Positions 1 to 7,270 of a DNA stretch of 64,000 nt are shown in pieces. Source of the stretch: Hyphomicrobiales bacterium (GTDB lineage: Bacteria; Pseudomonadota; Alphaproteobacteria; Rhizobiales; Rhizobiaceae); the NCBI GenBank assembly GCA_026400435.1, contig JAPLOZ010000015.1:1-64000 (forward strand). Direction: 5' to 3'. Below the pieces are notes generated by a model, which was given only the letters and a program-made list of their open reading frames with translations, did no database searches and was not told where the DNA came from. The stretch's first letter is position 1. Every line of letters starts with the position of its first letter. Made by a program: the position numbers and the translations under genes.

Positions 1-104
1 GCAGATACTGATCTTTTTGTAGGCATATTGCCTATTCTGTTCGCAACGCGTATTCTGTCGGTAAGTTGAATCGCCTTGCAAATCCAACAACAGGACCTCC
101 GACA

Positions 105-302
105 ATGGATGCGAACTCACCTCGCCCGTCGGCGCAGATAATAAGCTTTCCTGCCGGTGGCCGCCGCTCTGCCTTAATTTTGAGCAATGAGGCGAAATTC
201 GCGGCAGAGGTCAGATCCCTGCGCAAGCTGAAAATCGTTGCCGAAACCGGCTGGTATCATCAGGAGGCGGTCGAGCAGGCCGCGCCCAACCGGAAGAACT
301 GA
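105..302 (+). CDS. DUF2735 family small protein
   Basis: A 65-residue soluble protein of unknown function. Two short conserved-looking blocks match what I know of the rhizobial DUF2735 family: AQIISFPAGGR at residues 10-20 and WYHQEAV at 50-56. The reading frame also opens at a TTG at 66, but the ATG at 105 is preferred: AGGA lies 9 bases upstream (92-95) and family members start just before the SAQI-type block. A clean intrinsic terminator follows, so it is probably a monocistronic unit. No signal peptide or membrane segment is visible. The family call is from memory of the motif; the function is unknown. Confidence 0.7.
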   Translation: MDANSPRPSAQIISFPAGGRRSALILSNEAKFAAEVRSLRKLKIVAETGWYHQEAVEQAAPNRKN

Positions 303-328
303 CCCAGCCAGGCTGGAGAAAGTTTTTC

Positions 329-359
329 AGGCCCTGCGCAAGCAGGGCCTTCTTTTTTC
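329..359 (+). terminator. intrinsic terminator after the DUF2735 gene
   Basis: A perfect 9-bp stem (AGGCCCTGC, 329-337, with GCAGGGCCT, 342-350) closed by a GCAA tetraloop and followed by TCTTTTTTC. It lies 27 bases after the stop codon of the DUF2735 gene. Confidence 0.85.
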
Positions 360-399
360 GGCAGCGAGCGCGGGGCGCACGCCAGTTTGTCACTCGGGT

Positions 400-831
400 T
401 CAGGCGGTCGCAATGTAGCTGCGGATGCTTTCCGCCTCGCGCTCGACGTCCTCGATGCGCCGCTTGACCACGTCGCCTATCGAGATGATGCCGTCGAGCA
501 GCCCGTTTTTCTCGACCGGCAGATGCCGAAAACGGCCGCGGGTCATGATTTCCATCACTTCGTTGACCGTGTGGTGCTCGTTGCAGATGTTGACTTTCGG
601 GGTCATGGCGTCGCGCACCGGGAGATCGAGCGCGGCGGCTCCTTCCCTGCCGAGCATCCTGACAATATCCCGCTCCGAGATGATGCCGACGATCTTGCGG
701 TCGCCATTGGTGACGACCAGTGCGCCGATGCGTTTTTCTGCCAGCAGCCGAACAGCCTCCGACAGTTTTTCGTTGGGCCCCAGCGTGGTGACCTCATGCC
801 CTTTGGCTTCGAGTATGGCTTTGACCGTCAC
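400..831 (-). CDS. tandem CBS-domain protein
   Basis: A 143-residue protein made of two CBS motifs, a module that usually binds adenosyl nucleotides and senses energy state. CBS1 covers about residues 8-63 and CBS2 about 74-130; each ends in the typical strand-helix (GIISERDIVR at 49-58, GIISIGDVVK at 114-123). No effector domain is attached, so this is the stand-alone CBS-pair type common in alphaproteobacteria. The frame extends upstream to 1044, but a GTG at 831 preceded by AGGAGGA is the convincing start and puts the protein at family length. It is transcribed in the same direction as the rhomboid gene upstream, 103 bases away, and may be co-transcribed. The ligand and partner cannot be read from sequence. 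Confidence 0.85.
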   Translation of the reverse strand: MTVKAILEAKGHEVTTLGPNEKLSEAVRLLAEKRIGALVVTNGDRKIVGIISERDIVRMLGREGAAALDLPVRDAMTPKVNICNEHHTVNEVMEIMTRGRFRHLPVEKNGLLDGIISIGDVVKRRIEDVEREAESIRSYIATA

Positions 832-934
832 GGCGTCCTCCTCCTGTTGAGCGTTTTCTCCCGACCCATGCTTGTTGGATGCGATGGTGCAGGGCCTGCG
901 CCGCCAATTCAAGAGGAGAAACGAAAGGCTGGCC

Positions 935-1669
935 TCAGAGGCGCTGCCGCCGATCGAACGCCGACACGAAGAAAAAGCCGACAACGAACCCGCCGACATG
1001 CGCTTCCCAGGCGATCTGGCTTTCCTGGCCAGGCACGATGCCAATCAGCCCGGTGACAGCATTGATCACCATCCACACTGCCAGGAAGGCCACGGTTCCG
1101 CGCATTGTCAGTACCGTTTCAATCGGCAGGACCCGACCTGCGAACGCCGGCTTGCCGGACGCCCTGTCGATTTGGAATCCGAAGCGCGCCGCGGCGCCCA
1201 TCATGCCGGAGATCGCACCCGACGCCCCGATCAGCGGCGCCTGGCTGGTCGAATAGATGACATAGTGCAGACCGGCCGCCGCGATGGAGGTGACGATCCA
1301 GAACAGCACGAAGCGCAGGGCGCCGATGCGGTTGGCGAGCGGCGACCCGAAGGCGGCAAGCCAGATCATGTTGACGGCCAGATGCGCGACGCTGCCATGC
1401 AGCAGCGAATAGGTGACCGGGCCCGCGACCGGGTAAAACTCAACGGGAACTTGCCCGCTGTAGAGAATCGGGATGAAGGCCGCGTGCACCATCACCCAGA
1501 AATACTGTTCCTCGTCCAGCACGAAGCCGGTGACAAAATAGGCGCCGACGCAGATGAGGATGAAGGCCAGAACGATCGGCGGAAGGTTGAACACCGGTTC
1601 ACGCCTCGGCGCTGCATCGCCCTCGCCCGGCCCGGGCCGGGCCGGTCTGTCCACTGCCGGATCGTTCAC
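935..1669 (-). CDS. rhomboid family intramembrane serine protease
   Basis: A polytopic inner-membrane protein of about 244 residues that should cleave transmembrane substrates. The catalytic serine is in GASG (residues 148-151, Ser150) and the histidine is His224 in WEAHVGGF; the upstream HGSVAHLAVN block (91-100) carries the oxyanion-side His and Asn residues typical of rhomboids. Hydrophobic segments occur around 31-50, 61-70, 97-110, 119-139, 148-165, 191-212 and 221-238. The start is a GTG at 1669, chosen because the frame upstream of it looks non-coding; the ribosome-binding site is weak, so the exact start is uncertain. Family assignment is firm; substrates are unknown. Confidence 0.88.
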   Translation of the reverse strand: MNDPAVDRPARPGPGEGDAAPRREPVFNLPPIVLAFILICVGAYFVTGFVLDEEQYFWVMVHAAFIPILYSGQVPVEFYPVAGPVTYSLLHGSVAHLAVNMIWLAAFGSPLANRIGALRFVLFWIVTSIAAAGLHYVIYSTSQAPLIGASGAISGMMGAAARFGFQIDRASGKPAFAGRVLPIETVLTMRGTVAFLAVWMVINAVTGLIGIVPGQESQIAWEAHVGGFVVGFFFVSAFDRRQRL

Positions 1670-1767
1670 GTCAGGTGATTCCGTTTGTGCATACCCGGCT
1701 CTAGAGCATCGGGCCGGAAAGGGGAATCGAAACGGCCGCGCAATCGTCGTTAATGATTCGGTTTGGC

Positions 1768-1803
1768 AAAAGAAAAACCGTCCAGGGTTGCCCCTGAACG
1801 GTT
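1768..1803 (-). terminator. intrinsic terminator with no minus-strand CDS upstream
   Basis: Read on the minus strand: AACCGT, one mismatch, CAGGG, a short loop, then the complementary arm (1776-1787 with 1792-1803), followed by TTTTTCTTTT (1777-1768). No minus-strand protein gene lies upstream before the divergent PAS gene, so it most likely ends a small RNA. Confidence 0.7.
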
Positions 1804-1858
1804 GGTCGAGTCCCCCGACTCTTCCCAAGAATTAGACTGGAAGTGCTGTCCAAGCCCT
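1768..1858 (-). ncRNA. candidate small RNA, about 90 nt
   Basis: Inferred from a promoter-like pair upstream (1865-1893) and the orphan intrinsic terminator at its 3' end. Between them the RNA would form a second small hairpin, GAGTC-GGGG-GACTC (1808-1821), giving a G-rich loop. It contains GGGGGACTCGACC, the exact complement of a stretch in the other small-RNA candidate at 4321-4333. I cannot match it to a named rhizobial sRNA family from memory. Boundaries are estimates; expression is not shown by the sequence alone. Confidence 0.45.
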
Positions 1859-1864
1859 GTATTT

Positions 1865-1893
1865 GGTATGTCACACCTGCATTTCCGGGGCAA
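1865..1893 (-). promoter_or_regulatory. candidate sigma70-type promoter of the small RNA
   Basis: On the minus strand TTGCCC (1893-1888) and CATACC (1870-1865) are separated by 17 bases, predicting a start near 1858. The -35 box is a fair match and the -10 box only a partial match to consensus. It lies in the 378-base gap between the divergent rhomboid and PAS genes; the gap also holds a TTAACC motif at 1907-1912. Confidence 0.35.
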
Positions 1894-2047
1894 TGTAAAC
1901 CACTCGTTAACCTTAACGTACCGCCCCCGTGAACAACCCAAATCCATGCTGGCACGCATCGTGCCCCGCCCTGCATGTAGGTCTCCGGAGGGCGCCATTC
2001 TGTTCGCCGTTGGCACACCTGACGACCGAACGGACGGAGCATGTGGT

Positions 2048-2686
2048 ATGAAGCAGGACGGATCAATCGCACTGTTCCAGTATTGGAACCGGATTCGCAC
2101 CGGCAGGCCCGCTCCGAAACGCACTGAAATCGAGCCAGCCGACATCAAGGCAATGCTGGCGGACACGTTCATCCTTGAGCGCGATACGCGCGGCGAAGCC
2201 GTATTCCGGCTTGCCGGGACGCGGATCTGCGCGACCTACGGTCGCGAACTCAAGGGGTTCTCGTTTCCTTCGCTGTGGCGGACCAAGGACCAGCGCCTCA
2301 TCTCACGCCTCGTCGGCGGCGTCTTCGACGACAACAACGTCGTTGTCGTCGCGTTTGACGGCATCAGCCGCAACGGACGCTCCAACCCCTTCGAGATGAT
2401 CGTTCTCCCGCTCGACGGCGGCATCGACAATCCGCGTTGCGTCGGCGCGATTTCGGCGGCGCGGAGGCCTTTCTGGCTGGGCGCCGACCCAATCGTCGAG
2501 GCGGCGGTCGAATCCTTGCGTTTGGTCGATCCCGACCGTGAGCCGCTGTTCCTCAAGAACCGTCCGGCTATCGAGGTGCCGGCGCTTTCCCCCAGTGAAC
2601 TTCCGCCCGACGACAGCGATACCCGCCCGGCCGGCTCGCGGCGCATCCGCCATCTGGTGGTTTTGGACGGCGGACGCACGGAATAG
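2048..2686 (+). CDS. PAS_5 family (DUF1508/PF07310-like) sensory protein
   Basis: A 212-residue single-domain protein resembling the alphaproteobacterial PAS_5 family. The conserved N-terminal block YWNRIRTGRPAPKRTEIEP (12-30) leads into a PAS-like core around 40-125 (FRLAGTRICATYGREL, FDDNNVVVV, FEMIVLPL). The ATG at 2048 was chosen because family members begin a few residues before the FQYWNR block; the frame extends upstream without coding character. No output domain is attached, so it probably acts as a stand-alone sensor or protein-interaction module. It is followed after 109 bases by a PilZ protein on the same strand, which could make a small signalling pair. The ligand is unknown. Confidence 0.8.
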   Translation: MKQDGSIALFQYWNRIRTGRPAPKRTEIEPADIKAMLADTFILERDTRGEAVFRLAGTRICATYGRELKGFSFPSLWRTKDQRLISRLVGGVFDDNNVVVVAFDGISRNGRSNPFEMIVLPLDGGIDNPRCVGAISAARRPFWLGADPIVEAAVESLRLVDPDREPLFLKNRPAIEVPALSPSELPPDDSDTRPAGSRRIRHLVVLDGGRTE

Positions 2687-2795
2687 GCTGGATTCCAGGC
2701 CCAGACTTACCCGTTGTTAACCTATTTGACCGTACGATCCGGGTAGATATTTTCGCGCCCGGCGAAGGTTCTTCAGCGGAGGTCGAGGGGATTCC

Positions 2796-3413
2796 ATGAG
2801 GTCAGCGGCGATCGAGCATGCGCCGGCCTTGGCTGAAAGGCGTAATTTTCAACGCGTGCGCGTGAAGATTTACGGCCGCTTCATGCTGGAAGACCGCTCC
2901 GAACATCCCTGTCAGGTCATTGACATGTCGCCTGGCAATGTTTCGCTGCGCACCGAGCGCGTCGGACAGCCCGGCGAGAAGATCATCGCCTACATCGATC
3001 ATATCGGCCGCGTCGAGGGCGTGCTGACGCGCACGCTCCAGGACGGATTCGCGATGACGGTCGTGGCGTCTGACCGCAAGCGCGACAAGCTGGCCGCCCA
3101 GCTCACCTGGCTCGCCAACAAGCACGAACTCGATCTGCCTGAGGACCGTCGTCACGAGCGCGTCTCGCCGCGCAATCCGATGAGCGTACTGCACCTACTC
3201 GACGGCCGGCAGTATCCATGCCGTATCATCGACCTGTCGCTTTCGGGCGCCGCCGTCGAAATCGAGGTCAAGCCGGCGATCGGCATCCAGGTTACGCTTG
3301 GCACGATGCGCGGCCAGGTCGTTCGTCATTTCGACGACGGCCTCGCTATCGAATTCGCCGTCATCCAGCGCGCGGAATCGCTCGACGCGGAATTCAGCGC
3401 CCGCGCTTCCTGA
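2796..3413 (+). CDS. tandem PilZ domain protein (c-di-GMP binding)
   Basis: A 205-residue soluble protein with two PilZ domains, which bind cyclic di-GMP through an RxxxR motif and a D/NxSxxG motif. Domain 1: RRNFQRVRV (15-23) and DMSPGN (43-48), the latter departing from the usual DxSxxG. Domain 2: RRHERV (118-123) and DLSLSGAA (146-153), which fits better. Domain 2 is therefore the more credible ligand site and domain 1 may be degenerate. Single-gene transcription unit with a TTAACC element about 75 bases upstream (2717-2722). It probably links c-di-GMP to motility or surface behaviour; the target is not identifiable here. Confidence 0.88.
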   Translation: MRSAAIEHAPALAERRNFQRVRVKIYGRFMLEDRSEHPCQVIDMSPGNVSLRTERVGQPGEKIIAYIDHIGRVEGVLTRTLQDGFAMTVVASDRKRDKLAAQLTWLANKHELDLPEDRRHERVSPRNPMSVLHLLDGRQYPCRIIDLSLSGAAVEIEVKPAIGIQVTLGTMRGQVVRHFDDGLAIEFAVIQRAESLDAEFSARAS

Positions 3414-3649
3414 AGAATTGCGGATTTTTTTCGGCCGCGGTGCGCATTGCCGGTCGCCGACGTGCTTGTGCGAAGCCTTGGGCGGCTTGGGTTTTGCGCC
3501 GGCAGCAATCGTTCCTAAACCAACCTTATTGGGTGTTTTATTCTCAATTCTTTACAACTAGTTCTTGATTTTACTCAACATTCCAGCTTCGTTTTTGCGT
3601 GAAGTAAATCGCCCTCTGTCATGGTGCTCTCGAACGGGGAGACATCACA

Positions 3650-4258
3650 ATGACGCAGAGGACGGGGACGCCGTTGCTTCTTGCGGTGGCGATAGGGTTG
3701 TCCATCTGGGCGGGCATAGCGCATGCCGGGCAGGCTTTCATGCCCACCGGCGGTCGCACGACCCAGCCGATCGGGCACTACGAATTCTGCCAGCGCGAAA
3801 CCGAAGAATGCCGCCAGAAGACGCCCAAGCAGGCGCCGGTGGAACTGACGCGCACGCTGTGGACGACCTTGATCAGCGTCAACAACGCGGTCAACGGCGC
3901 GGTCACGCCGCGCACGGACATGGAAATCTGGGGCAAGGAAGAAGTCTGGTCCTATCCGACCAGCGTCGGCGACTGCGAGGACTATGCGCTTGAGAAGCGC
4001 CGCCGCCTGATGGCCATGGGTGTGCCGGCTGGCGACCTTCTGATGACGGTGGCGCGCCAGCCCAACGGCGACGGCCACGCCGTGCTGACCGTGCACACCA
4101 GCCGTGGCGACTTCGTGCTCGACAATCTCGAGACGCGCGTCATGGCATGGTCGGAGACGCCATACACCTATCTCAAACGCCAGTCCGACCGGAACTCCGG
4201 CGCCTGGGTGTCGATCGACGACAGCCGCTCCACGGTTGCCGTCGGCAGCGTGAAATAG
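3650..4258 (+). CDS. bacterial transglutaminase-like cysteine proteinase (BTLCP, DUF920)
   Basis: A 202-residue exported protein. The N-terminus is a signal peptide (hydrophobic 9-24, likely cut after AHA26). The papain-like/transglutaminase triad is visible: Cys109 in GDCEDYAL, His143 in GHAVLTV and Asp158 in DNL. In other proteobacteria such periplasmic cysteine proteases (LapG type) cut large adhesins under c-di-GMP control, although the rhizobial single-domain BTLCP proteins are not proven to do this. The double PilZ gene 236 bases upstream makes a c-di-GMP link tempting, but no LapD-like receptor or adhesin is in the window. An AT-rich stretch around 3525-3590 probably holds the promoter. 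Confidence 0.85.
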   Translation: MTQRTGTPLLLAVAIGLSIWAGIAHAGQAFMPTGGRTTQPIGHYEFCQRETEECRQKTPKQAPVELTRTLWTTLISVNNAVNGAVTPRTDMEIWGKEEVWSYPTSVGDCEDYALEKRRRLMAMGVPAGDLLMTVARQPNGDGHAVLTVHTSRGDFVLDNLETRVMAWSETPYTYLKRQSDRNSGAWVSIDDSRSTVAVGSVK

Positions 4259-4269
4259 CGTCGCAATGC

Positions 4270-4400
4270 AATATTGCGCTGACCGAAGTCTGCTTCTTCG
4301 GTCAGCTTGAGGAAAAGCCCGGTCGAGTCCCCCACTCCCCGTCCCCAACGACCGGGTTCAGGAGCCGGCCCCATGTCCCCGGGGTCGGCTCCACTTTTTT
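4270..4400 (+). ncRNA. candidate three-hairpin small RNA with C-rich loop
   Basis: Three consecutive stems between two convergent genes. SL1: GCTGACCGAAG (4278-4288) with CTTCGGTCAGC (4296-4306), a perfect 11 bp. SL2: CCCGGTCG (4318-4325) with CGACCGGG (4349-4356), enclosing a 23-nt loop built of C-runs (CCCCC, CCCC, CCCC) that could pair with Shine-Dalgarno sequences. SL3: an intrinsic terminator. I see no obvious promoter of its own, so it may be processed from the 3' UTR of the transglutaminase-like gene. C-rich anti-SD loops are a known theme in alphaproteobacterial sRNAs, but I cannot assign this one to a family. Confidence 0.5.
4361..4400 (+). terminator. strong intrinsic terminator
   Basis: A 12-bp stem with a single G-T wobble (GGAGCCGGCCCC, 4361-4372, with GGGGTCGGCTCC, 4381-4392) followed by ACTTTTTT. 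The T-run is on the plus strand only, so it ends transcription coming from the transglutaminase-like gene and the small-RNA candidate. Confidence 0.9.
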
Positions 4401-4929
4401 ATGCCACGAGTTCAAGGCCAGCGATGAAGCGCCTGCCGTTCCTCACATAATGCTCGGCCGAGGCGAGCAGCCTGCGCACATCAGCGTCGTCCAGCGTGCG
4501 CACCACCCTGGCGGGTGAGCCGACGATCAGCGAATGGTCGGGAAATTGCTTTCCCTCGGTCACCAGCGCCCCGGCCCCTACCAGCGAATTCCTGCCGATC
4601 CGCGCGCCGTTTAATACGATCGCCCCCATGCCGATCAGGCTGTTGTCGCCGACGGTGCATCCATGCAGCAGAGCGCGGTGACCGATCGTGCAGCCGCGCC
4701 CGACGGTCAGCGGAAAGCCGGGATCGGTGTGCATGACGCTGTGCTCCTGCACATTGCTGCCCTCGCCGATTTCGATTGCTTCGTTGTCGCCGCGCAGCGC
4801 GGCGCCGAACCAGATCGAGACGTCCCGTCCAAGCATGATCCTGCCAACCAGCGTTGCATCAGGCGCGATCCAGTTGCTCGTGCGGTCGGCGAAGACGGGC
4901 GCTGTTCCTTCAAGGGCGTAGATCGGCAT
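4399..4929 (-). CDS. gamma-class carbonic anhydrase-like hexapeptide protein
   Basis: A 176-residue left-handed beta-helix protein of the gamma-CA/PaaY-like family. The metal ligands line up: His67 (VMHTD), His84 and His89 (GHRALLHG), with Arg46 and Asp48 in RGDN and QEHS at 61-64. Hexapeptide repeats run from about 20 to 140 and a C-terminal helix follows. The start at 4929 is supported by AAGGAGA seven bases upstream; the frame continues to 4986 without support. Family members bind Zn or Fe and may hydrate CO2, but many bacterial homologues have unproven activity. It is convergent with the transglutaminase-like gene and separated from it by the terminator at 4361-4400. Confidence 0.85.
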   Translation of the reverse strand: MPIYALEGTAPVFADRTSNWIAPDATLVGRIMLGRDVSIWFGAALRGDNEAIEIGEGSNVQEHSVMHTDPGFPLTVGRGCTIGHRALLHGCTVGDNSLIGMGAIVLNGARIGRNSLVGAGALVTEGKQFPDHSLIVGSPARVVRTLDDADVRRLLASAEHYVRNGRRFIAGLELVA

Positions 4930-5050
4930 CGTTTCTCCTTCGCTCATACGATCCGGCAGGCGGTCGCGTGGTGCTAGCGCACGCACCGGCCTTTACCCTC
5001 CGTTTACCATGACGGCCCCAGAGTCCACCCGGGGATTCTGGAAAACCGCC

Positions 5051-5788
5051 ATGACACAGGCTTCAGCAGCCGCATCGCCAACCTACCGCGCGATCGATTC
5101 GTCGTTTCTGCTCAAAGTGTTTTATGGGTTTGCCGCGTTGGCGCTGCTGTCGTTGGGCATCAGCGTCGGCGGCAAATGGCTCGGCCGCTCGATCGCTCTT
5201 GCCGGCCACACCGACGACGCGACGCTGCACGAGATTGTCATCGGCAACAACGTGATCGCGGCGCGGGCCAACGCGATCCGCTTCGAGCGCCAGCGCCACG
5301 ACGGCGTCGCTGACAGGCTCGATCTCTATCTGCGCTGGCCGCAGCTTGACGGCTACACCGACGCTGCCCGCGACGATTTCAACAATGCCAGCGGCGCGCA
5401 CGACATCCTCTTTCTCTCGTTCGAGGAACGCATGATGTCGCGCGACATGAGCGGCCGCCTGGAACCCATCTATTCGCCCATGCTGGTGCGGCCAGGGCAG
5501 CCCGGCCCCGACGGCGTCACGCTTTACTCTTTCAACGAGAAATCGGGTTACCTGAACGAGGTCCTGGCCGTGGCGGGTGAAACCACCGGCGAACCGTTCG
5601 TTGCGCGCTGCCTGGCCGGCGACAGTGCTTCCGAATCGCTCGCGCCATGCGAACGCGACATCCATCTCGGCGACAACCTCAGCCTCACCTATCGCTTCCC
5701 CAGGGAATTGCTCGGTGACTGGGACCGGCTGGACACGGCCATCCGCGCCAAGGCAGCGTCTATGTCCTTCGTGGGCGCCGGCGGCTGA
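5051..5788 (+). CDS. membrane-anchored protein of unknown function
   Basis: A 245-residue protein with one N-terminal transmembrane segment (about 19-41) and a predicted extracytoplasmic domain rich in Asp/Arg. I do not recognise a domain. It contains two cysteines around residues 196-207 (ARCLAG, APCERD) that could form a disulphide outside the cytoplasm. An in-frame ATG at 5009 would add 14 residues; the ATG at 5051 is preferred because it begins a short typical leader before the membrane segment, but neither has a good ribosome-binding site. It ends at a recognisable terminator. Probably a rhizobial envelope protein; function unknown. Confidence 0.65.
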   Translation: MTQASAAASPTYRAIDSSFLLKVFYGFAALALLSLGISVGGKWLGRSIALAGHTDDATLHEIVIGNNVIAARANAIRFERQRHDGVADRLDLYLRWPQLDGYTDAARDDFNNASGAHDILFLSFEERMMSRDMSGRLEPIYSPMLVRPGQPGPDGVTLYSFNEKSGYLNEVLAVAGETTGEPFVARCLAGDSASESLAPCERDIHLGDNLSLTYRFPRELLGDWDRLDTAIRAKAASMSFVGAGG

Positions 5789-5871
5789 CCAGCCTTTCCG
5801 CCGCTGCCTGGATCGTAGCGTCCTGTCGGACGCACAACGGGCAATCCAAGATCATAGAGCACCGGAATAAT

Positions 5872-5894
5872 CCGAATACCGGATTCGGCTTTTT
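5872..5894 (+). terminator. intrinsic terminator
   Basis: CCGAAT (5872-5877) pairs with ATTCGG (5883-5888) around ACCGG, followed by CTTTTT. It lies about 85 bases after the stop of the membrane-anchored protein gene. Confidence 0.65.
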
Positions 5895-5904
5895 AGTCCG
5901 ATGT

Positions 5905-6108
5905 CTAGTTCAGGTCGATGTCGAGGATTGCCATCGAGAAATTGTAGTCGCCCTCGTCCTCATCCTTGTAAACGAGGCCGATGAACTCGTCGCCGACATA
6001 GACCTCGGCGGAGTCTTCCTTGCGCGGCCGCGCCTTCACGTCCATCGTCGGGTTCTGGAACATGCGCCTGAAATATGCGGTGAGCTTTCTGATTTCTTCC
6101 GGCTTCAA
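5905..6108 (-). CDS. DUF3126 family protein
   Basis: A 67-residue protein matching the small alphaproteobacterial DUF3126 family (KPEEIRKL near the start, KARPRKEDSAEVYVGDEF in the middle, YNFSMAILDIDL at the end). The start is probably a TTG at 6108: family members begin MKPEEI and GGAGAAG sits 8 bases upstream of this TTG. An ATG at 6135 in the same frame lacks a ribosome-binding site and would add nine non-conserved residues. Function unknown; it lies 189 bases downstream of cysE on the same strand and could be on the same transcript. Confidence 0.78.
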   Translation of the reverse strand: MKPEEIRKLTAYFRRMFQNPTMDVKARPRKEDSAEVYVGDEFIGLVYKDEDEGDYNFSMAILDIDLN

Positions 6109-6297
6109 GATGCTTCTCCGATTGTATGGGAACATGCGTCCAGCCGACGCCTTCCGGTGGCGCGGGACATGCTCTGCGATTGGTCGCGCTTCTGGCATGG
6201 AGCGCACGGCGGTGTAAAGGCTGCCTGGCTGCCGGCGTGCGTCATGAACCGGCGCAGACGCGCCGCGCACACCGCCGTTGTCCGGGCGAGGGCCGCG

Positions 6298-7146
6298 TCA
6301 GATGTCGAAGCTTACTACGTGGTCCATCGACTGCGACGGCAGCAGCTGGTCCATCTGGCGGGACGGGTGCGAGCAGCCGCTTTCGCCAACCACCCGCGCC
6401 GGCACGCCAGCCACCGTCTTGTTGTGCGGCACGGGCGACAGCACCACGGAGCCCGCCGCGATCTTGGCGCAATGGCCGACCTCGATGTTGCCGAGAATCT
6501 TTGCACCGGCGCCGATCAGCACGCCATGGCGGATCTTCGGATGGCGGTCGCCGCCGGCCTTGCCGGTGCCGCCCAGCGTCACGCCGTGCAGGATCGACAC
6601 GTCGTCCTCGATCACCGCGGTCTCGCCCACCACGAGTCCGGTCGCATGGTCGATGAAGATGCCCTTGCCGATGCGCGCGGCCGGGTTGATGTCGGTCTGG
6701 AACACCGAGGACGATCGGCTCTGCAGGTAGAGCGCGAAGTCCTTGCGGCCTTCATTGTAGAGCCAGTGCGCAAGACGGTGCGTCTGCACCGCGTGGAAGC
6801 CCTTGAAATAAAGCACCGGCATCAGGAAACGGTCACAGGCCGGGTCGCGGTCGTAATATGCCTGGATGTCGACCCTGACGATCGAGCTCCATTCCGGATT
6901 GGCCTTCGACATCGCCTTGAAGCTCTGGCGAATGATGTCGGCGCCGAGATCCTGATGCGAAAGACGCTCCGCGAGGCGGTGGATCACCGCGTCTTCGAGG
7001 CTATCCTGGTTCAGGATCGTCGAATAGAGGAATGCTGCCAGCAGAGGATCCCGATCGACCGCCTCGTTGGCTTCGTCACGTACCGAGCGCCAGATCGGAT
7101 CGATCGGCTGCAGATTGGGGCTACGGGCCACGCTCAGCGTATTCAT
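6298..7146 (-). CDS. cysE: serine O-acetyltransferase
   Basis: Transfers acetyl from acetyl-CoA to L-serine, giving O-acetylserine, the first committed step of cysteine synthesis. The 282-residue length and the layout are those of CysE: an alpha-helical N-terminal domain (to about 145), then a left-handed beta-helix with DHATG (166-170, catalytic Asp-His pair) and ILHGVTLGGTGK (185-196). The C-terminal tail ends in Ile (SFDI); in other species CysE inserts a terminal Ile into the active site of cysteine synthase, so complex formation with the CysK encoded at 18761-19795 is plausible. A promoter-like element lies at 7185-7213. Confidence 0.95.
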   Translation of the reverse strand: MNTLSVARSPNLQPIDPIWRSVRDEANEAVDRDPLLAAFLYSTILNQDSLEDAVIHRLAERLSHQDLGADIIRQSFKAMSKANPEWSSIVRVDIQAYYDRDPACDRFLMPVLYFKGFHAVQTHRLAHWLYNEGRKDFALYLQSRSSSVFQTDINPAARIGKGIFIDHATGLVVGETAVIEDDVSILHGVTLGGTGKAGGDRHPKIRHGVLIGAGAKILGNIEVGHCAKIAAGSVVLSPVPHNKTVAGVPARVVGESGCSHPSRQMDQLLPSQSMDHVVSFDI

Positions 7147-7184
7147 CGACAGGCTCCCATTGCCGTCAGGCGGCTTTGGCGGTT

Positions 7185-7213
7185 TCTATAGTCCAAAAGC
7201 TGGCACGATTGAA
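7185..7213 (-). promoter_or_regulatory. candidate promoter of cysE
   Basis: On the minus strand TTCAAT (7213-7208) and TATAGA (7190-7185) are 17 bases apart, about 40 bases before the cysE start codon. The -10 box is good, the -35 box poor. Confidence 0.35.
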
Positions 7214-7270
7214 CTCAATTTTCCTTAGTCCTCCTTCAAATGGAATTGGTTCATTCGGATTCAAGACGAG

